Position numbers and translations under genes: made by a program. A stretch of 35,059 nt of DNA, from the NCBI GenBank assembly GCA_036278875.1, contig DASUKF010000020.1:1-35059 (forward strand), written 5' to 3'. Under the pieces are notes generated by a model that was not told where the DNA came from, made no database searches, and saw only the letters and a list, made by a program, of their open reading frames with translations. The stretch's first letter is position 1, and each line of letters opens with the position of its first letter. This stretch comes from JANWLD01 sp036278875. GTDB lineage: Bacteria > Patescibacteriota > Saccharimonadia > Saccharimonadales > 2-12-FULL-41-12. Below, in pieces: positions 17,896-24,441 of this stretch.

Positions 17896-17901
17896 TATAA
17901 T
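17896..17901 (+). promoter_or_regulatory. -10 box of the gtrA-like gene
   Basis: TATAAT on the plus strand ends 21 nt before the ATG at 17923. It sits 8 nt from the minus-strand TATAAT, so two divergent promoters are packed into a 47-nt gap. Confidence 0.5.
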
Positions 17902-17922
17902 CTGAATAAGCTTTACAAAGCC

Positions 17923-18411
17923 ATGGCTAAAAAGAAAAAGAAAAACGAACTTACCAGAATAGCCGAATACATGATAAGCGGCGGGGCATACTTTTGGTCG
18001 GGTTATGCCATGTTCGGATTCATTGACAAGATCATAGGAGGCACGTTTTTCTGGGCCAAGTCCTTATCCACCCTGACCGGCTGGACGGTCAACTACATAC
18101 TGCAAAGATACTGGGTGTTTAAGAATCCGAAACTGGCTAAGCACCAGACTGAAGTTACCAACCGCTACATCATCATCACACTCGTCGATTTCGTACTTGA
18201 TTATCTAATAGTATATTACTTGAAACAGGCAGGTATAACTCCTTATATAGGGCAATTCGTATCATCCGGTTTCTTCACGGTATGGAACTATGTCTGGTAC
18301 CGCTATTGGGTATTCCCGGACAAGTTTAAGACCATGCCGAAGCGCCGCCAGACTGTGCCGCGCGTCATCGCGCACCGGGCGCATGGCCACAGCGCTTACA
18401 GGAGATCTTAG
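17923..18411 (+). CDS. GtrA-family membrane protein
   Basis: The 162-residue protein has the four-helix layout of GtrA proteins, which are thought to help flip or deliver polyprenyl-linked sugars. The N-terminus is highly basic (MAKKKKKNELTRIAEY). NYILQRYWVFKN after helix 2 and NYVWYRYWVFPD after helix 4 are the typical paired aromatic-basic motifs of the family. The last 25 residues are rich in Arg and His and are not part of the usual domain. Its stop abuts the ATG of the LexA-like gene, so the two are likely co-transcribed. A partner GtrB-type enzyme could be the GT2 at 216-1166. Confidence 0.87.
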   Translation: MAKKKKKNELTRIAEYMISGGAYFWSGYAMFGFIDKIIGGTFFWAKSLSTLTGWTVNYILQRYWVFKNPKLAKHQTEVTNRYIIITLVDFVLDYLIVYYLKQAGITPYIGQFVSSGFFTVWNYVWYRYWVFPDKFKTMPKRRQTVPRVIAHRAHGHSAYRRS

Positions 18412-18858
18412 ATGGAAGGCGCCAAAAGGCCCAGCAAGAAACAGTACGAACTGCTTAAGTTCGTTGAAAATTTCGTTGCAGAGAAAGGCTATGGCCCGAG
18501 CTACCGCGAGATAATGGCCGGGTGCAACTATTCATCGGTAGCCACGGTGGCTCTGCATGTGAACAATCTTATTAATAAAGGCCTTTTACGCAAGAAAGAC
18601 CGCTCTGCCCGTTCGCTGGAAGTGGTCGAGCAGACAAGGGTACAAACCAAGAAGATACGTAGTAACGTAGTCAGTCCAAACGAGGAAAAATGGCTGGTAG
18701 AGCAGGTCGAATTCAGGTTTTCTCAAGCAGAAAACGGCCAGCCGGACGAAGCAGAAATAGAAGCTCTGGAGATATTGGTCGGCGCGCTTAAGGTTCTGGG
18801 GTTGCATGGAGCGGCCAACTCATTTATCCCGCGTTTGTCTGCGCTCAAAGGACGGTAG
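18412..18858 (+). CDS. LexA-type winged-helix protein without the peptidase domain
   Basis: Residues 1 to about 65 match the LexA DNA-binding domain: PSKKQYELLKFVENFVAEKGYGPSYREI resembles the LexA opening, and SSVATVALHVNNLINKGLLRKKDRSARSLEV fits its recognition helix and wing. The remaining 80 residues lack the S24 Ser-Lys protease and the Ala-Gly cleavage site; they are charged and helical (VSPNEEKWLVEQVEFRF..., EAEIEALEILVGALKVLGL). This suggests a repressor that is not switched by RecA-driven self-cleavage. The ATG directly follows the gtrA-like stop, with AGGAGA 8 nt upstream. The target is unknown; its own operon or uppP would be natural candidates. Confidence 0.78.
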   Translation: MEGAKRPSKKQYELLKFVENFVAEKGYGPSYREIMAGCNYSSVATVALHVNNLINKGLLRKKDRSARSLEVVEQTRVQTKKIRSNVVSPNEEKWLVEQVEFRFSQAENGQPDEAEIEALEILVGALKVLGLHGAANSFIPRLSALKGR

Positions 18859-18861
18859 GGT

Positions 18862-18867
18862 TATAAT
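18862..18867 (+). promoter_or_regulatory. -10 box at leaderless distance, uppP
   Basis: TATAAT ends 9 nt before the uppP ATG, and no Shine-Dalgarno sequence lies between. The nearest -35-like hexamer, TTGTCT at 18835-18840, is spaced 21 nt away and is weak. Confidence 0.5.
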
Positions 18868-18876
18868 TTATAACTA

Positions 18877-19689
18877 ATGGATATAATTCATGCCGTCATT
18901 CTGGGTATCGTAGAAGGCCTGACCGAATTTTTGCCGATATCATCAACGGGGCACCTCCTGGTAGCAGAAAATCTTATAGGCTATAAAGACACGGCGGAAA
19001 TTTTTACGGTGGTCATACAGACAGGCGCTATTTTTGCGGTTGTCTGGTTCTATAAGGATGATTTGCTTCACAAGGTATCCGGTCTTTTCCAGCGTGACGA
19101 ACATGTGCTGAACTTCTGGGCTAATTGGGTGATTGCCACCATACCGGCCGGGTTAATCGGTTTTATACTCAAGGACAGAATAACCGAATATTCGGTACTC
19201 TGGGTCATCGGGGCCGCTCTGTTGTTAGGCGGCATTCTGATATGGCTGATTGAAAATTATCATAAAGCCGCAAAACCTCTGGGTTCCGTAGCACAATTCG
19301 ATAAGATAGACTGGCTGCTGGCTCTAAAGATAGGACTTTATCAAATATTGGCGCTAATACCCGGCGTCTCCCGGTCCGGAGCGACCATAATGGGCGGCCT
19401 GCTCTGTGGCCTGGACAGGGTTACGGCAACTACTTTCTCATTTTATTTGAGTATACCTATATTACTGCTGGCCGGAGCTTATCAGCTGGCAAAAGGAAGG
19501 CATGAACTGGGCAGCATAGCCGGCGGCGGTTTAGCAATAGCGGTCGGTACGATAGTTTCCTTCATAACCGCGCTGATAGCAGTAAAATGGCTGCTCAAAT
19601 ACGTCTCCAAACATGATTTCAAGTATTTCGCATATTACCGTATGGTACTTGGAGCGGTAATACTCATCACACTCCTGATTACCCGCTGA
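18877..19689 (+). CDS. uppP: Undecaprenyl-diphosphatase
   Basis: The 270-residue integral membrane phosphatase recycles undecaprenyl pyrophosphate to the monophosphate carrier used by peptidoglycan and by the glycan assembly encoded upstream. The two catalytic motifs are intact: EGLTEFLPISSTGHL near residues 13-27, and GVSRSGATIMGG near the middle. About eight hydrophobic segments and the length agree with BacA/UppP. It follows the LexA-like gene by 18 nt but has its own TATAAT. Confidence 0.95.
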   Translation: MDIIHAVILGIVEGLTEFLPISSTGHLLVAENLIGYKDTAEIFTVVIQTGAIFAVVWFYKDDLLHKVSGLFQRDEHVLNFWANWVIATIPAGLIGFILKDRITEYSVLWVIGAALLLGGILIWLIENYHKAAKPLGSVAQFDKIDWLLALKIGLYQILALIPGVSRSGATIMGGLLCGLDRVTATTFSFYLSIPILLLAGAYQLAKGRHELGSIAGGGLAIAVGTIVSFITALIAVKWLLKYVSKHDFKYFAYYRMVLGAVILITLLITR

Positions 19690-19718
19690 TGCGTAGTAAA
19701 TTCTATTACATTAATTTC

Positions 19719-19749
19719 TTGACGTCCGCTACCTGCAGGGATATATAAT
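19719..19749 (+). promoter_or_regulatory. Promoter of the ribonucleotide reductase operon
   Basis: TTGACG (19719-19724) is followed by TATATAAT (19742-19749), giving 17-19 nt spacing. It is the best promoter upstream of nrdA and would produce a leader of about 245 nt, which holds the riboswitch. Confidence 0.65.
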
Positions 19750-19794
19750 TAATGTCAAGCACTAGATATAGCGTATTAACTACGAAATCTAATG

Positions 19795-19945
19795 CCAAAA
19801 AGGTACCGGGGATCGGATCCCGGACATAGTTTAGGAGAAATGTGGTGTGATTCCACAACTGTGCCGCAACCGTAGAGTCGGGCCGCCTAATACCTATCAA
19901 TTTCTCGAGCAAGGAGCTGGCGTTCGTAGCCTGTACACTACAAAC
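19795..19945 (+). ncRNA. Cobalamin (B12) riboswitch
   Basis: The leader carries the conserved B12-box architecture. GGTA (19802-19805) can close with TACC (19891-19894). A CCGGG/CCCGG hairpin (19806-19823) follows. GTGG and CCAC form P5 around TGTGATT within the box GGTGTGATTCC, and then comes CTGTGCCGCAACCGTAGAGTC (19859-19879), close to the consensus core CTG-CCGCAACTGTA. A downstream GTAG/CTAC hairpin (19926-19940) may be the kissing partner. The aptamer lies only upstream of a ribonucleotide reductase operon, so cobalamin would be expected to lower its expression. The 5' and 3' limits given are approximate. Confidence 0.85.
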
Positions 19946-19950
19946 AAACA

Positions 19951-19997
19951 CTCCTACCGCCTCGAGGCGGATTAAAACAAAATATAAATACGGGGAG
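19951..19997 (+). promoter_or_regulatory. Probable riboswitch expression platform
   Basis: CTCCT (19951-19955) can pair with AGGAG (19912-19916), or CTCC with the Shine-Dalgarno GGGGAG (19992-19997) located 5 nt before the nrdA ATG. Between them is a perfect 14-nt palindrome, CCGCCTCGAGGCGG (19957-19970). No T-run follows the palindrome, so control at translation initiation seems likelier than termination. The pairing scheme is inference. Confidence 0.4.
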
Positions 19998-20002
19998 ACG
20001 CT

Positions 20003-22399
20003 ATGGACGATATACACGTTGTAAGACGTGATGGTTCACGTTCGCCTTTTGATGCGAACAAAATTAATACAGAACTGATTAAGGCGAGCGAGGGGTTGCC
20101 GGATGTTTTTACCAAGGTTGTCCAAATATCCAGCCAAATTCAGCTAACTGTTTTTGATGGAATCACTACCGAACAGCTTGACGAGGCGATGATCCAGGCA
20201 ACCGTCCAGAATGTTAAGGACGACCCCGACTTTGACATTATCGCCGCCCGGCTTCAGCTGCGCAGAATGTATAAGGACATCCTGGGTGATTACAGTGACG
20301 CAACTGAGCTTAAAAAACTTCACCGCGATAAGTTTTCGGGTTACTTGAATCAGGCAGTTAAGGACGGCCTGCTGGATAAGCGGATGAACGGCAAGGTCTT
20401 TGACCTTCATAAACTTGCCGCCGCACTTGACCCCGGCCGTGACAAACTGAGCAAATATCTGGGCGTTGTAACAAACAAAAACCGCTACGCACTACGCCGA
20501 AATAGCGGCGAACCTATTGAGGTTCCACAATATACGCACATGCGTATAGCGATGGGGCTGAGTTTTAACGAAAAAGACCCTACAGCCAGCGCTCTTGATT
20601 TTTATGAACATATGAGCACCCTGCGCTATGTACCGGGAGGCTCGACGCGCATAAATGCCGGCGGAGCTTTTCCGCAACTGTCCAATTGTTTTTTGTTCAA
20701 CATAGACGATGACATGGAGTCTATAGCAAAAGGCGTTAGGGACACTATGTTCATCGCCAAGGGCACGGGCGGAATCGGAATCGGAATTACAAAACTAAGG
20801 GCTTCCGGCAGTCCGGTCAAAACCACCAATACCGAATCTACAGGTCCCATTCCTTTCATTAAGATGCTCGATACGGCGCTATTCGCTGTTTCCAGGAAGG
20901 GCAAGAAAGCCGGCGCGGCAGCTATATATATGGAAAACTGGCACATAAACTTTCCGCAGTTTTTGGATCTCAAGCAGAATTCGGGCGACCCATACCTAAG
21001 GACGCGTATCGCCAATACGGCAGTTTATCTAAGCGATGAATTTATGCGGCGAGTATTGTCCGAAGAGGACTGGTATATGTTCGATCCCGCCGATACGCCT
21101 GATTTGACCGAGCTATACGGCCACGAGTTCTCTAAACGATATAACGAGTATGTCAAACTTGCCGAAGCCGGCAAGATGCGGGATTTTGCCAAGATTCCGG
21201 CTCAGGAACAATACCATCAGATTCTGACCATACTCCAGGCTACCTCGCATCCATGGCTGACTTGGAAAGATACGATAAACGTCCGGGCAATCAATAACAA
21301 TACGGGAACAATCCACCACTCCAATCTATGTACTGAAATTACCCTTCCTCAGGATAAAGATAATACGTCGGTATGCAATCTTATAAGCATCAACCTGTCA
21401 GCGTTTTTGGCAGAAGATAAAAAATGGGACTGGGACAATATGGCCGAAGCGACCAAAAGTGCTATCCGGCAGCTTGATAACCTGTGCGATATTACCAATA
21501 CCCCGATTCCTGAGGCAATGAACAGCAACAAACAAAATCGCGCGCTCGGTCTTGGTGTGATGGGCTTCACAGATATTATTGAGAAGCTCGGGCTAAGCTA
21601 CGAAAGCGAAGAAGCTTACGATCTTATAGACCAGTTGACGGAATTCATCAGCTATAACGCAATTGAAGCCAGTGCGGACCTGGCCGGGAAGCTTGGAAGT
21701 TATCCTAATTTCAAAGGCAGCGGCTGGAGCAAGGGCCAATTGCCCATAGATACGATTGACTTGCTTGAAAAAGACCGTAAAACCAAAGTAGAGATTAACC
21801 GCAAAAAACGCCTGGATTGGGAAAAACTGCGGCCAAAAGTCAAAAAGGGCATGCGCAACGCTACGTTGATGGCTATCGCACCGACGGCTAATATAGCCCA
21901 TATTGCCGGTACGACACCGGGGCTTGACCCTCAATTCACCCAGATGTTTTCCCGCACCACGCTTAGCGGAAAATTTTTGGAAATAAACCCGAACCTGGTC
22001 AAGGACCTTAAGAAACTTAAGCTCTGGGAAAAACTGAAGGACGATATTCTTCAGGCCCAGGGCAACATAGGCCAGATCGACGAGATACCGGACCGGATCA
22101 AAACTGTTTATAAAACCAGCTTTCAACTGAGTCCCTATGCTTTCATCGAAGTGGCCGCCCGGGCACAGAAGTGGGTCGATCAGGCTATTTCACGAAATAT
22201 GTACCTGGCAACCCGTGATGTATACGAATATGAAAACATATACGCTACGGCTTGGAAGAAAGGGCTTAAAACTACCTATTATCTTCATGTAATGCCCCGC
22301 CACCAGGCGGAACAATCCACGGTAAGGGTTAATAAGACCGAACAATTACTTAAAAGAGATGCTAAAAAAGCAGGCTTTGGTTTTGCCGCGGCCAAATAG
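20003..22399 (+). CDS. nrdA: Ribonucleoside-diphosphate reductase, catalytic subunit, ending before the redox tail
   Basis: The 798-residue class I alpha subunit reduces ribonucleotides to deoxyribonucleotides. An ATP-cone occupies about residues 4-95. The 10-stranded barrel carries C229 (LSNC) and C458 (TSVC) as the reducing pair, NLCTE (441-445) with the thiyl-radical C443, and the radical-relay tyrosine pair Y759-Y760 in TTYYLH. After that pair only 38 residues remain, with no cysteines. The CxxC tail that normally re-reduces the active site is absent here but is encoded in the next small ORF, in the same frame, after the TAG at 22397-22399. GGGGAG precedes the start by 5 nt, downstream of the cobalamin riboswitch. 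Confidence 0.95.
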   Translation: MDDIHVVRRDGSRSPFDANKINTELIKASEGLPDVFTKVVQISSQIQLTVFDGITTEQLDEAMIQATVQNVKDDPDFDIIAARLQLRRMYKDILGDYSDATELKKLHRDKFSGYLNQAVKDGLLDKRMNGKVFDLHKLAAALDPGRDKLSKYLGVVTNKNRYALRRNSGEPIEVPQYTHMRIAMGLSFNEKDPTASALDFYEHMSTLRYVPGGSTRINAGGAFPQLSNCFLFNIDDDMESIAKGVRDTMFIAKGTGGIGIGITKLRASGSPVKTTNTESTGPIPFIKMLDTALFAVSRKGKKAGAAAIYMENWHINFPQFLDLKQNSGDPYLRTRIANTAVYLSDEFMRRVLSEEDWYMFDPADTPDLTELYGHEFSKRYNEYVKLAEAGKMRDFAKIPAQEQYHQILTILQATSHPWLTWKDTINVRAINNNTGTIHHSNLCTEITLPQDKDNTSVCNLISINLSAFLAEDKKWDWDNMAEATKSAIRQLDNLCDITNTPIPEAMNSNKQNRALGLGVMGFTDIIEKLGLSYESEEAYDLIDQLTEFISYNAIEASADLAGKLGSYPNFKGSGWSKGQLPIDTIDLLEKDRKTKVEINRKKRLDWEKLRPKVKKGMRNATLMAIAPTANIAHIAGTTPGLDPQFTQMFSRTTLSGKFLEINPNLVKDLKKLKLWEKLKDDILQAQGNIGQIDEIPDRIKTVYKTSFQLSPYAFIEVAARAQKWVDQAISRNMYLATRDVYEYENIYATAWKKGLKTTYYLHVMPRHQAEQSTVRVNKTEQLLKRDAKKAGFGFAAAK

Positions 22400-22411
22400 A
22401 AAGGAAATAAA

Positions 22412-22615
22412 ATGTCAAAAGATGAAAAACAAAGCGTAGAAGAGATAATGGACCAGGTCCAATCAGTTAATCCTGATGATCCGGACATGCTTGAGAAACT
22501 CAACGAAATCGCCAGAAAGGTGGCTGAAGCGCAAGGCAAGGCCAACCCTAAAATTAACACCCCGAAGGCGCAGGTTGATCCGATGGATGAACTAGGTTGT
22601 GAGGGATGTCAATAA
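22412..22615 (+). CDS. Separate small protein carrying the NrdA C-terminal CxxC tail
   Basis: The 67 residues are acidic and probably helical at first (SVEEIMDQV, MLEKLNEIARKVAEAQ), then a Pro/Asn/Lys linker, ending DELGCEGCQ. A terminal CxxC on a flexible tail is the hallmark of class I reductase alpha subunits, where it shuttles electrons from glutaredoxin or thioredoxin into the active site. The ORF lies in frame with nrdA: after the amber codon come AAA GGA AAT AAA, then ATG. AAGGA, 7 nt before the ATG, can serve as a Shine-Dalgarno, so it may be translated as a separate peptide, or be joined to NrdA by readthrough. Its TAA overlaps the nrdB ATG. The motif reading is direct; the mode of action is inference. 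Confidence 0.8.
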   Translation: MSKDEKQSVEEIMDQVQSVNPDDPDMLEKLNEIARKVAEAQGKANPKINTPKAQVDPMDELGCEGCQ

Positions 22616-23652
22616 TGTCGTTAGAACAAAAAGACCACGAGAAAACACACGGAATCCTGGGCGGAGGTCTTAAAGACGGGCTTCAGTTGAAACCGGTTCG
22701 TTACCAGTGGGCCTATGATCTTTATAACCAGGCGGTAGCAAATACATGGTTTCCAAATGAAATACAGCTCATTCAGGACCTCTCTGATTATAAAAAGCTC
22801 AGCGAGGATGAGAAGCACGCTTTCAACACGGTAGTGAGTTATCTCAATCCCAACGAACTACTTATCAATAAGTCACTCGCCTTTGGCTTATACCCGTTCA
22901 TTAACGCCGCTGAGGCGCATCTATACTTATCAAAACAGATGTGGGAAGAAGCTAACCACTGTATGGCGTTTGAGTATATCTTAGAAACATTTCCAATTGA
23001 CCGTAAAAAATCATACGCAGTAAATGTAGAAGTGCCTGAAGTAGCGGCCAAAGGTGCGTTTCAAACAAAATACATACGAAAAATGATGAACAAAGACCTG
23101 GACATCTTAAGTATAGAAGGGAAGAAAGATTTTGTTCGTAACCTTGTGTCATACAATATCGTGCTGGAAGGTATATGGTTCTACTCGAGCTTTATGGTCG
23201 GTTTGGCTTTCCGCCAGCGAAACCTGCTTAGAAATTTCGGGACTTTGATAGACTGGACAGTTCGCGATGAAACACTTCACTTAAAGTTCGGCATTAACTT
23301 ACTACTAACCATTCTTGAAGAAAACGAAGAGTTGCGTACCCAGGAATTCGCCGAAGAGATAAAAGGACTAATCTTAGAAGCGGTAGAACTTGAAGAAGAA
23401 TATAACAAATACAAACTACCTAAAGGCATATTGGGAATGAACGCTGATTACGTCAATCAATATGTACGTCACATGACCGATAGGCGGCTTGAAGAGCTGG
23501 GTTTTGAGCCTCATTTCAATGTGGCCAATCCTGCCAAATGGATGGCTGCTGCCAACGATACGTTTGAACTCGTAAATTTCTTTGAATCAACCAATACCAG
23601 CTACGAGGTCGGCGGCGATATCAAGGGTGATAAATCGGACAGGAAAAAATAA
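22615..23652 (+). CDS. nrdB: Ribonucleotide reductase R2 subunit, class Ic-like (no radical tyrosine)
   Basis: This 345-residue ferritin-like subunit makes the oxidant for NrdA. Numbered from the ATG at 22615, the metal ligands are E81, E112, H115, E185, E219 and H222. The first ligand is Glu, not the usual Asp, and the radical tyrosine position is F119 (EANHCMAF). Both traits and the exact intervals between ligands match the Mn/Fe R2 of Chlamydia as I remember it. The relay residues W45 and Y330 (SYEVGG) are kept. The start overlaps the preceding stop (TAATG), with GAGGG 9 nt upstream; an ATG at 22606 would add three residues. Class Id is the alternative. Confidence 0.93.
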   Translation: MSLEQKDHEKTHGILGGGLKDGLQLKPVRYQWAYDLYNQAVANTWFPNEIQLIQDLSDYKKLSEDEKHAFNTVVSYLNPNELLINKSLAFGLYPFINAAEAHLYLSKQMWEEANHCMAFEYILETFPIDRKKSYAVNVEVPEVAAKGAFQTKYIRKMMNKDLDILSIEGKKDFVRNLVSYNIVLEGIWFYSSFMVGLAFRQRNLLRNFGTLIDWTVRDETLHLKFGINLLLTILEENEELRTQEFAEEIKGLILEAVELEEEYNKYKLPKGILGMNADYVNQYVRHMTDRRLEELGFEPHFNVANPAKWMAAANDTFELVNFFESTNTSYEVGGDIKGDKSDRKK

Positions 23653-23654
23653 GT

Positions 23655-23900
23655 ATGAATAAAATCACTGTATTTACCCGGACAAAATGTCCTTACTGCG
23701 TGTTGCTGATGAAATTTCTGGACATGAAAAAGATAGTTTATGAAACGGTCAATATTGAAAAAGATACTGGAGCGATGGAAAAAGTAATGGCTATGACCGG
23801 ACGGTCTATAGCTCCAACCACGGTCGTTTTAAAAGATGACGGGACTGAGGACGTCATAGTCGGTTACAATCTGGGGCAGGTGCTGCAATCTATATCTTAA
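23655..23900 (+). CDS. nrdH: Glutaredoxin-like electron donor (NrdH type)
   Basis: The 81-residue thioredoxin-fold protein has the glutaredoxin active site TKCPYC (C12 and C15). The cis-proline motif is APTTVVL rather than the common TVP, and a C-terminal VGYN segment resembles the GYxx of NrdH/Grx. It begins 2 nt after nrdB. In this operon it is the obvious partner for reducing the CxxC tail encoded by 22412-22615. NrdH and ordinary glutaredoxin are hard to separate by sequence alone. Confidence 0.85.
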   Translation: MNKITVFTRTKCPYCVLLMKFLDMKKIVYETVNIEKDTGAMEKVMAMTGRSIAPTTVVLKDDGTEDVIVGYNLGQVLQSIS

Positions 23901-23926
23901 AGCCGGCCGGATGTTAATATTTTGTT

Positions 23927-24439
23927 ATGGTTGAGCGTAAGATCGGACTGTTCGCAGGAGTATTTGATCCTATTCATCTGGGGCATACGCATTTTGTAAA
24001 ACAAGCGATAAAAGACAAGCGCTTGGACAGGGTTTATATACTGATAGAGCAGGAGCCGCAGTACAAGACCGGCACAGCGTCCTACGAAGACAGAAAAAAC
24101 ATGGTTATGCTGGCCGTCAAAACCATTCCCCAAGCTGAAGTATACGAATCCTCCAGCCCTTACTTTCCGATAACTTCATCATTACCTGATATAAAAAAAG
24201 CCGAGCCCGATGCGAAACTTTACCTGCTGATCGGCGATGACGTGGCGGCGCACTTGAACGAATGGCAGGATAAGGAAGCATTGAACGACGTGGAACTTAT
24301 CGTAGCTGCGCGTGGCAGAGAAGAGCCACAAACCGAACTTTCTTCGCTTAAGATACGAAAAGAGCTGGCCGACACCGGCGAATCTGCCGGGCTGGACCCG
24401 GCAGTGCTTGAATATTGCCGCGCTAAAGACCTGTACTGA
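23927..24439 (+). CDS. Cytidylyltransferase-fold nucleotidyltransferase, NadD-like
   Basis: The 170-residue protein has the HxGH nucleotidyltransferase motif in GVFDPIHLGHTHF, YEDRKNMVMLA typical of NadD, LLIGDD as the nucleotide-binding strand, and a C-terminal SSLKIRKELADTG matching the ISSTxIR loop. Nicotinate-mononucleotide adenylyltransferase (NAD synthesis) is the best guess. It is shorter than typical NadD (about 190-215 residues), so a related adenylyltransferase with another substrate is possible. It starts 26 nt after the nrdH-like gene and may be read with it. Its stop is 2 nt from the convergent antiporter stop. Confidence 0.72.
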   Translation: MVERKIGLFAGVFDPIHLGHTHFVKQAIKDKRLDRVYILIEQEPQYKTGTASYEDRKNMVMLAVKTIPQAEVYESSSPYFPITSSLPDIKKAEPDAKLYLLIGDDVAAHLNEWQDKEALNDVELIVAARGREEPQTELSSLKIRKELADTGESAGLDPAVLEYCRAKDLY

Positions 24440-24441
24440 TA

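Noticed and set aside
19957..19970. CCGCCTCGAGGCGG as an intrinsic terminator after the riboswitch
   Set aside because: ATTAAAACAAAAT follows, without a T-run, and the palindrome leaves hardly any loop.
22397..22399. Genome-wide reassignment of TAG to an amino acid
   Set aside because: TAG ends many intact genes here (for example at 2329, 6252, 13316, 18411, 29874 and 32948) in the expected places, so only local readthrough remains possible.
22385..22420. Frameshift joining nrdA to its tail ORF
   Set aside because: The two reading frames are identical; only one stop codon separates them, so no shift is needed.
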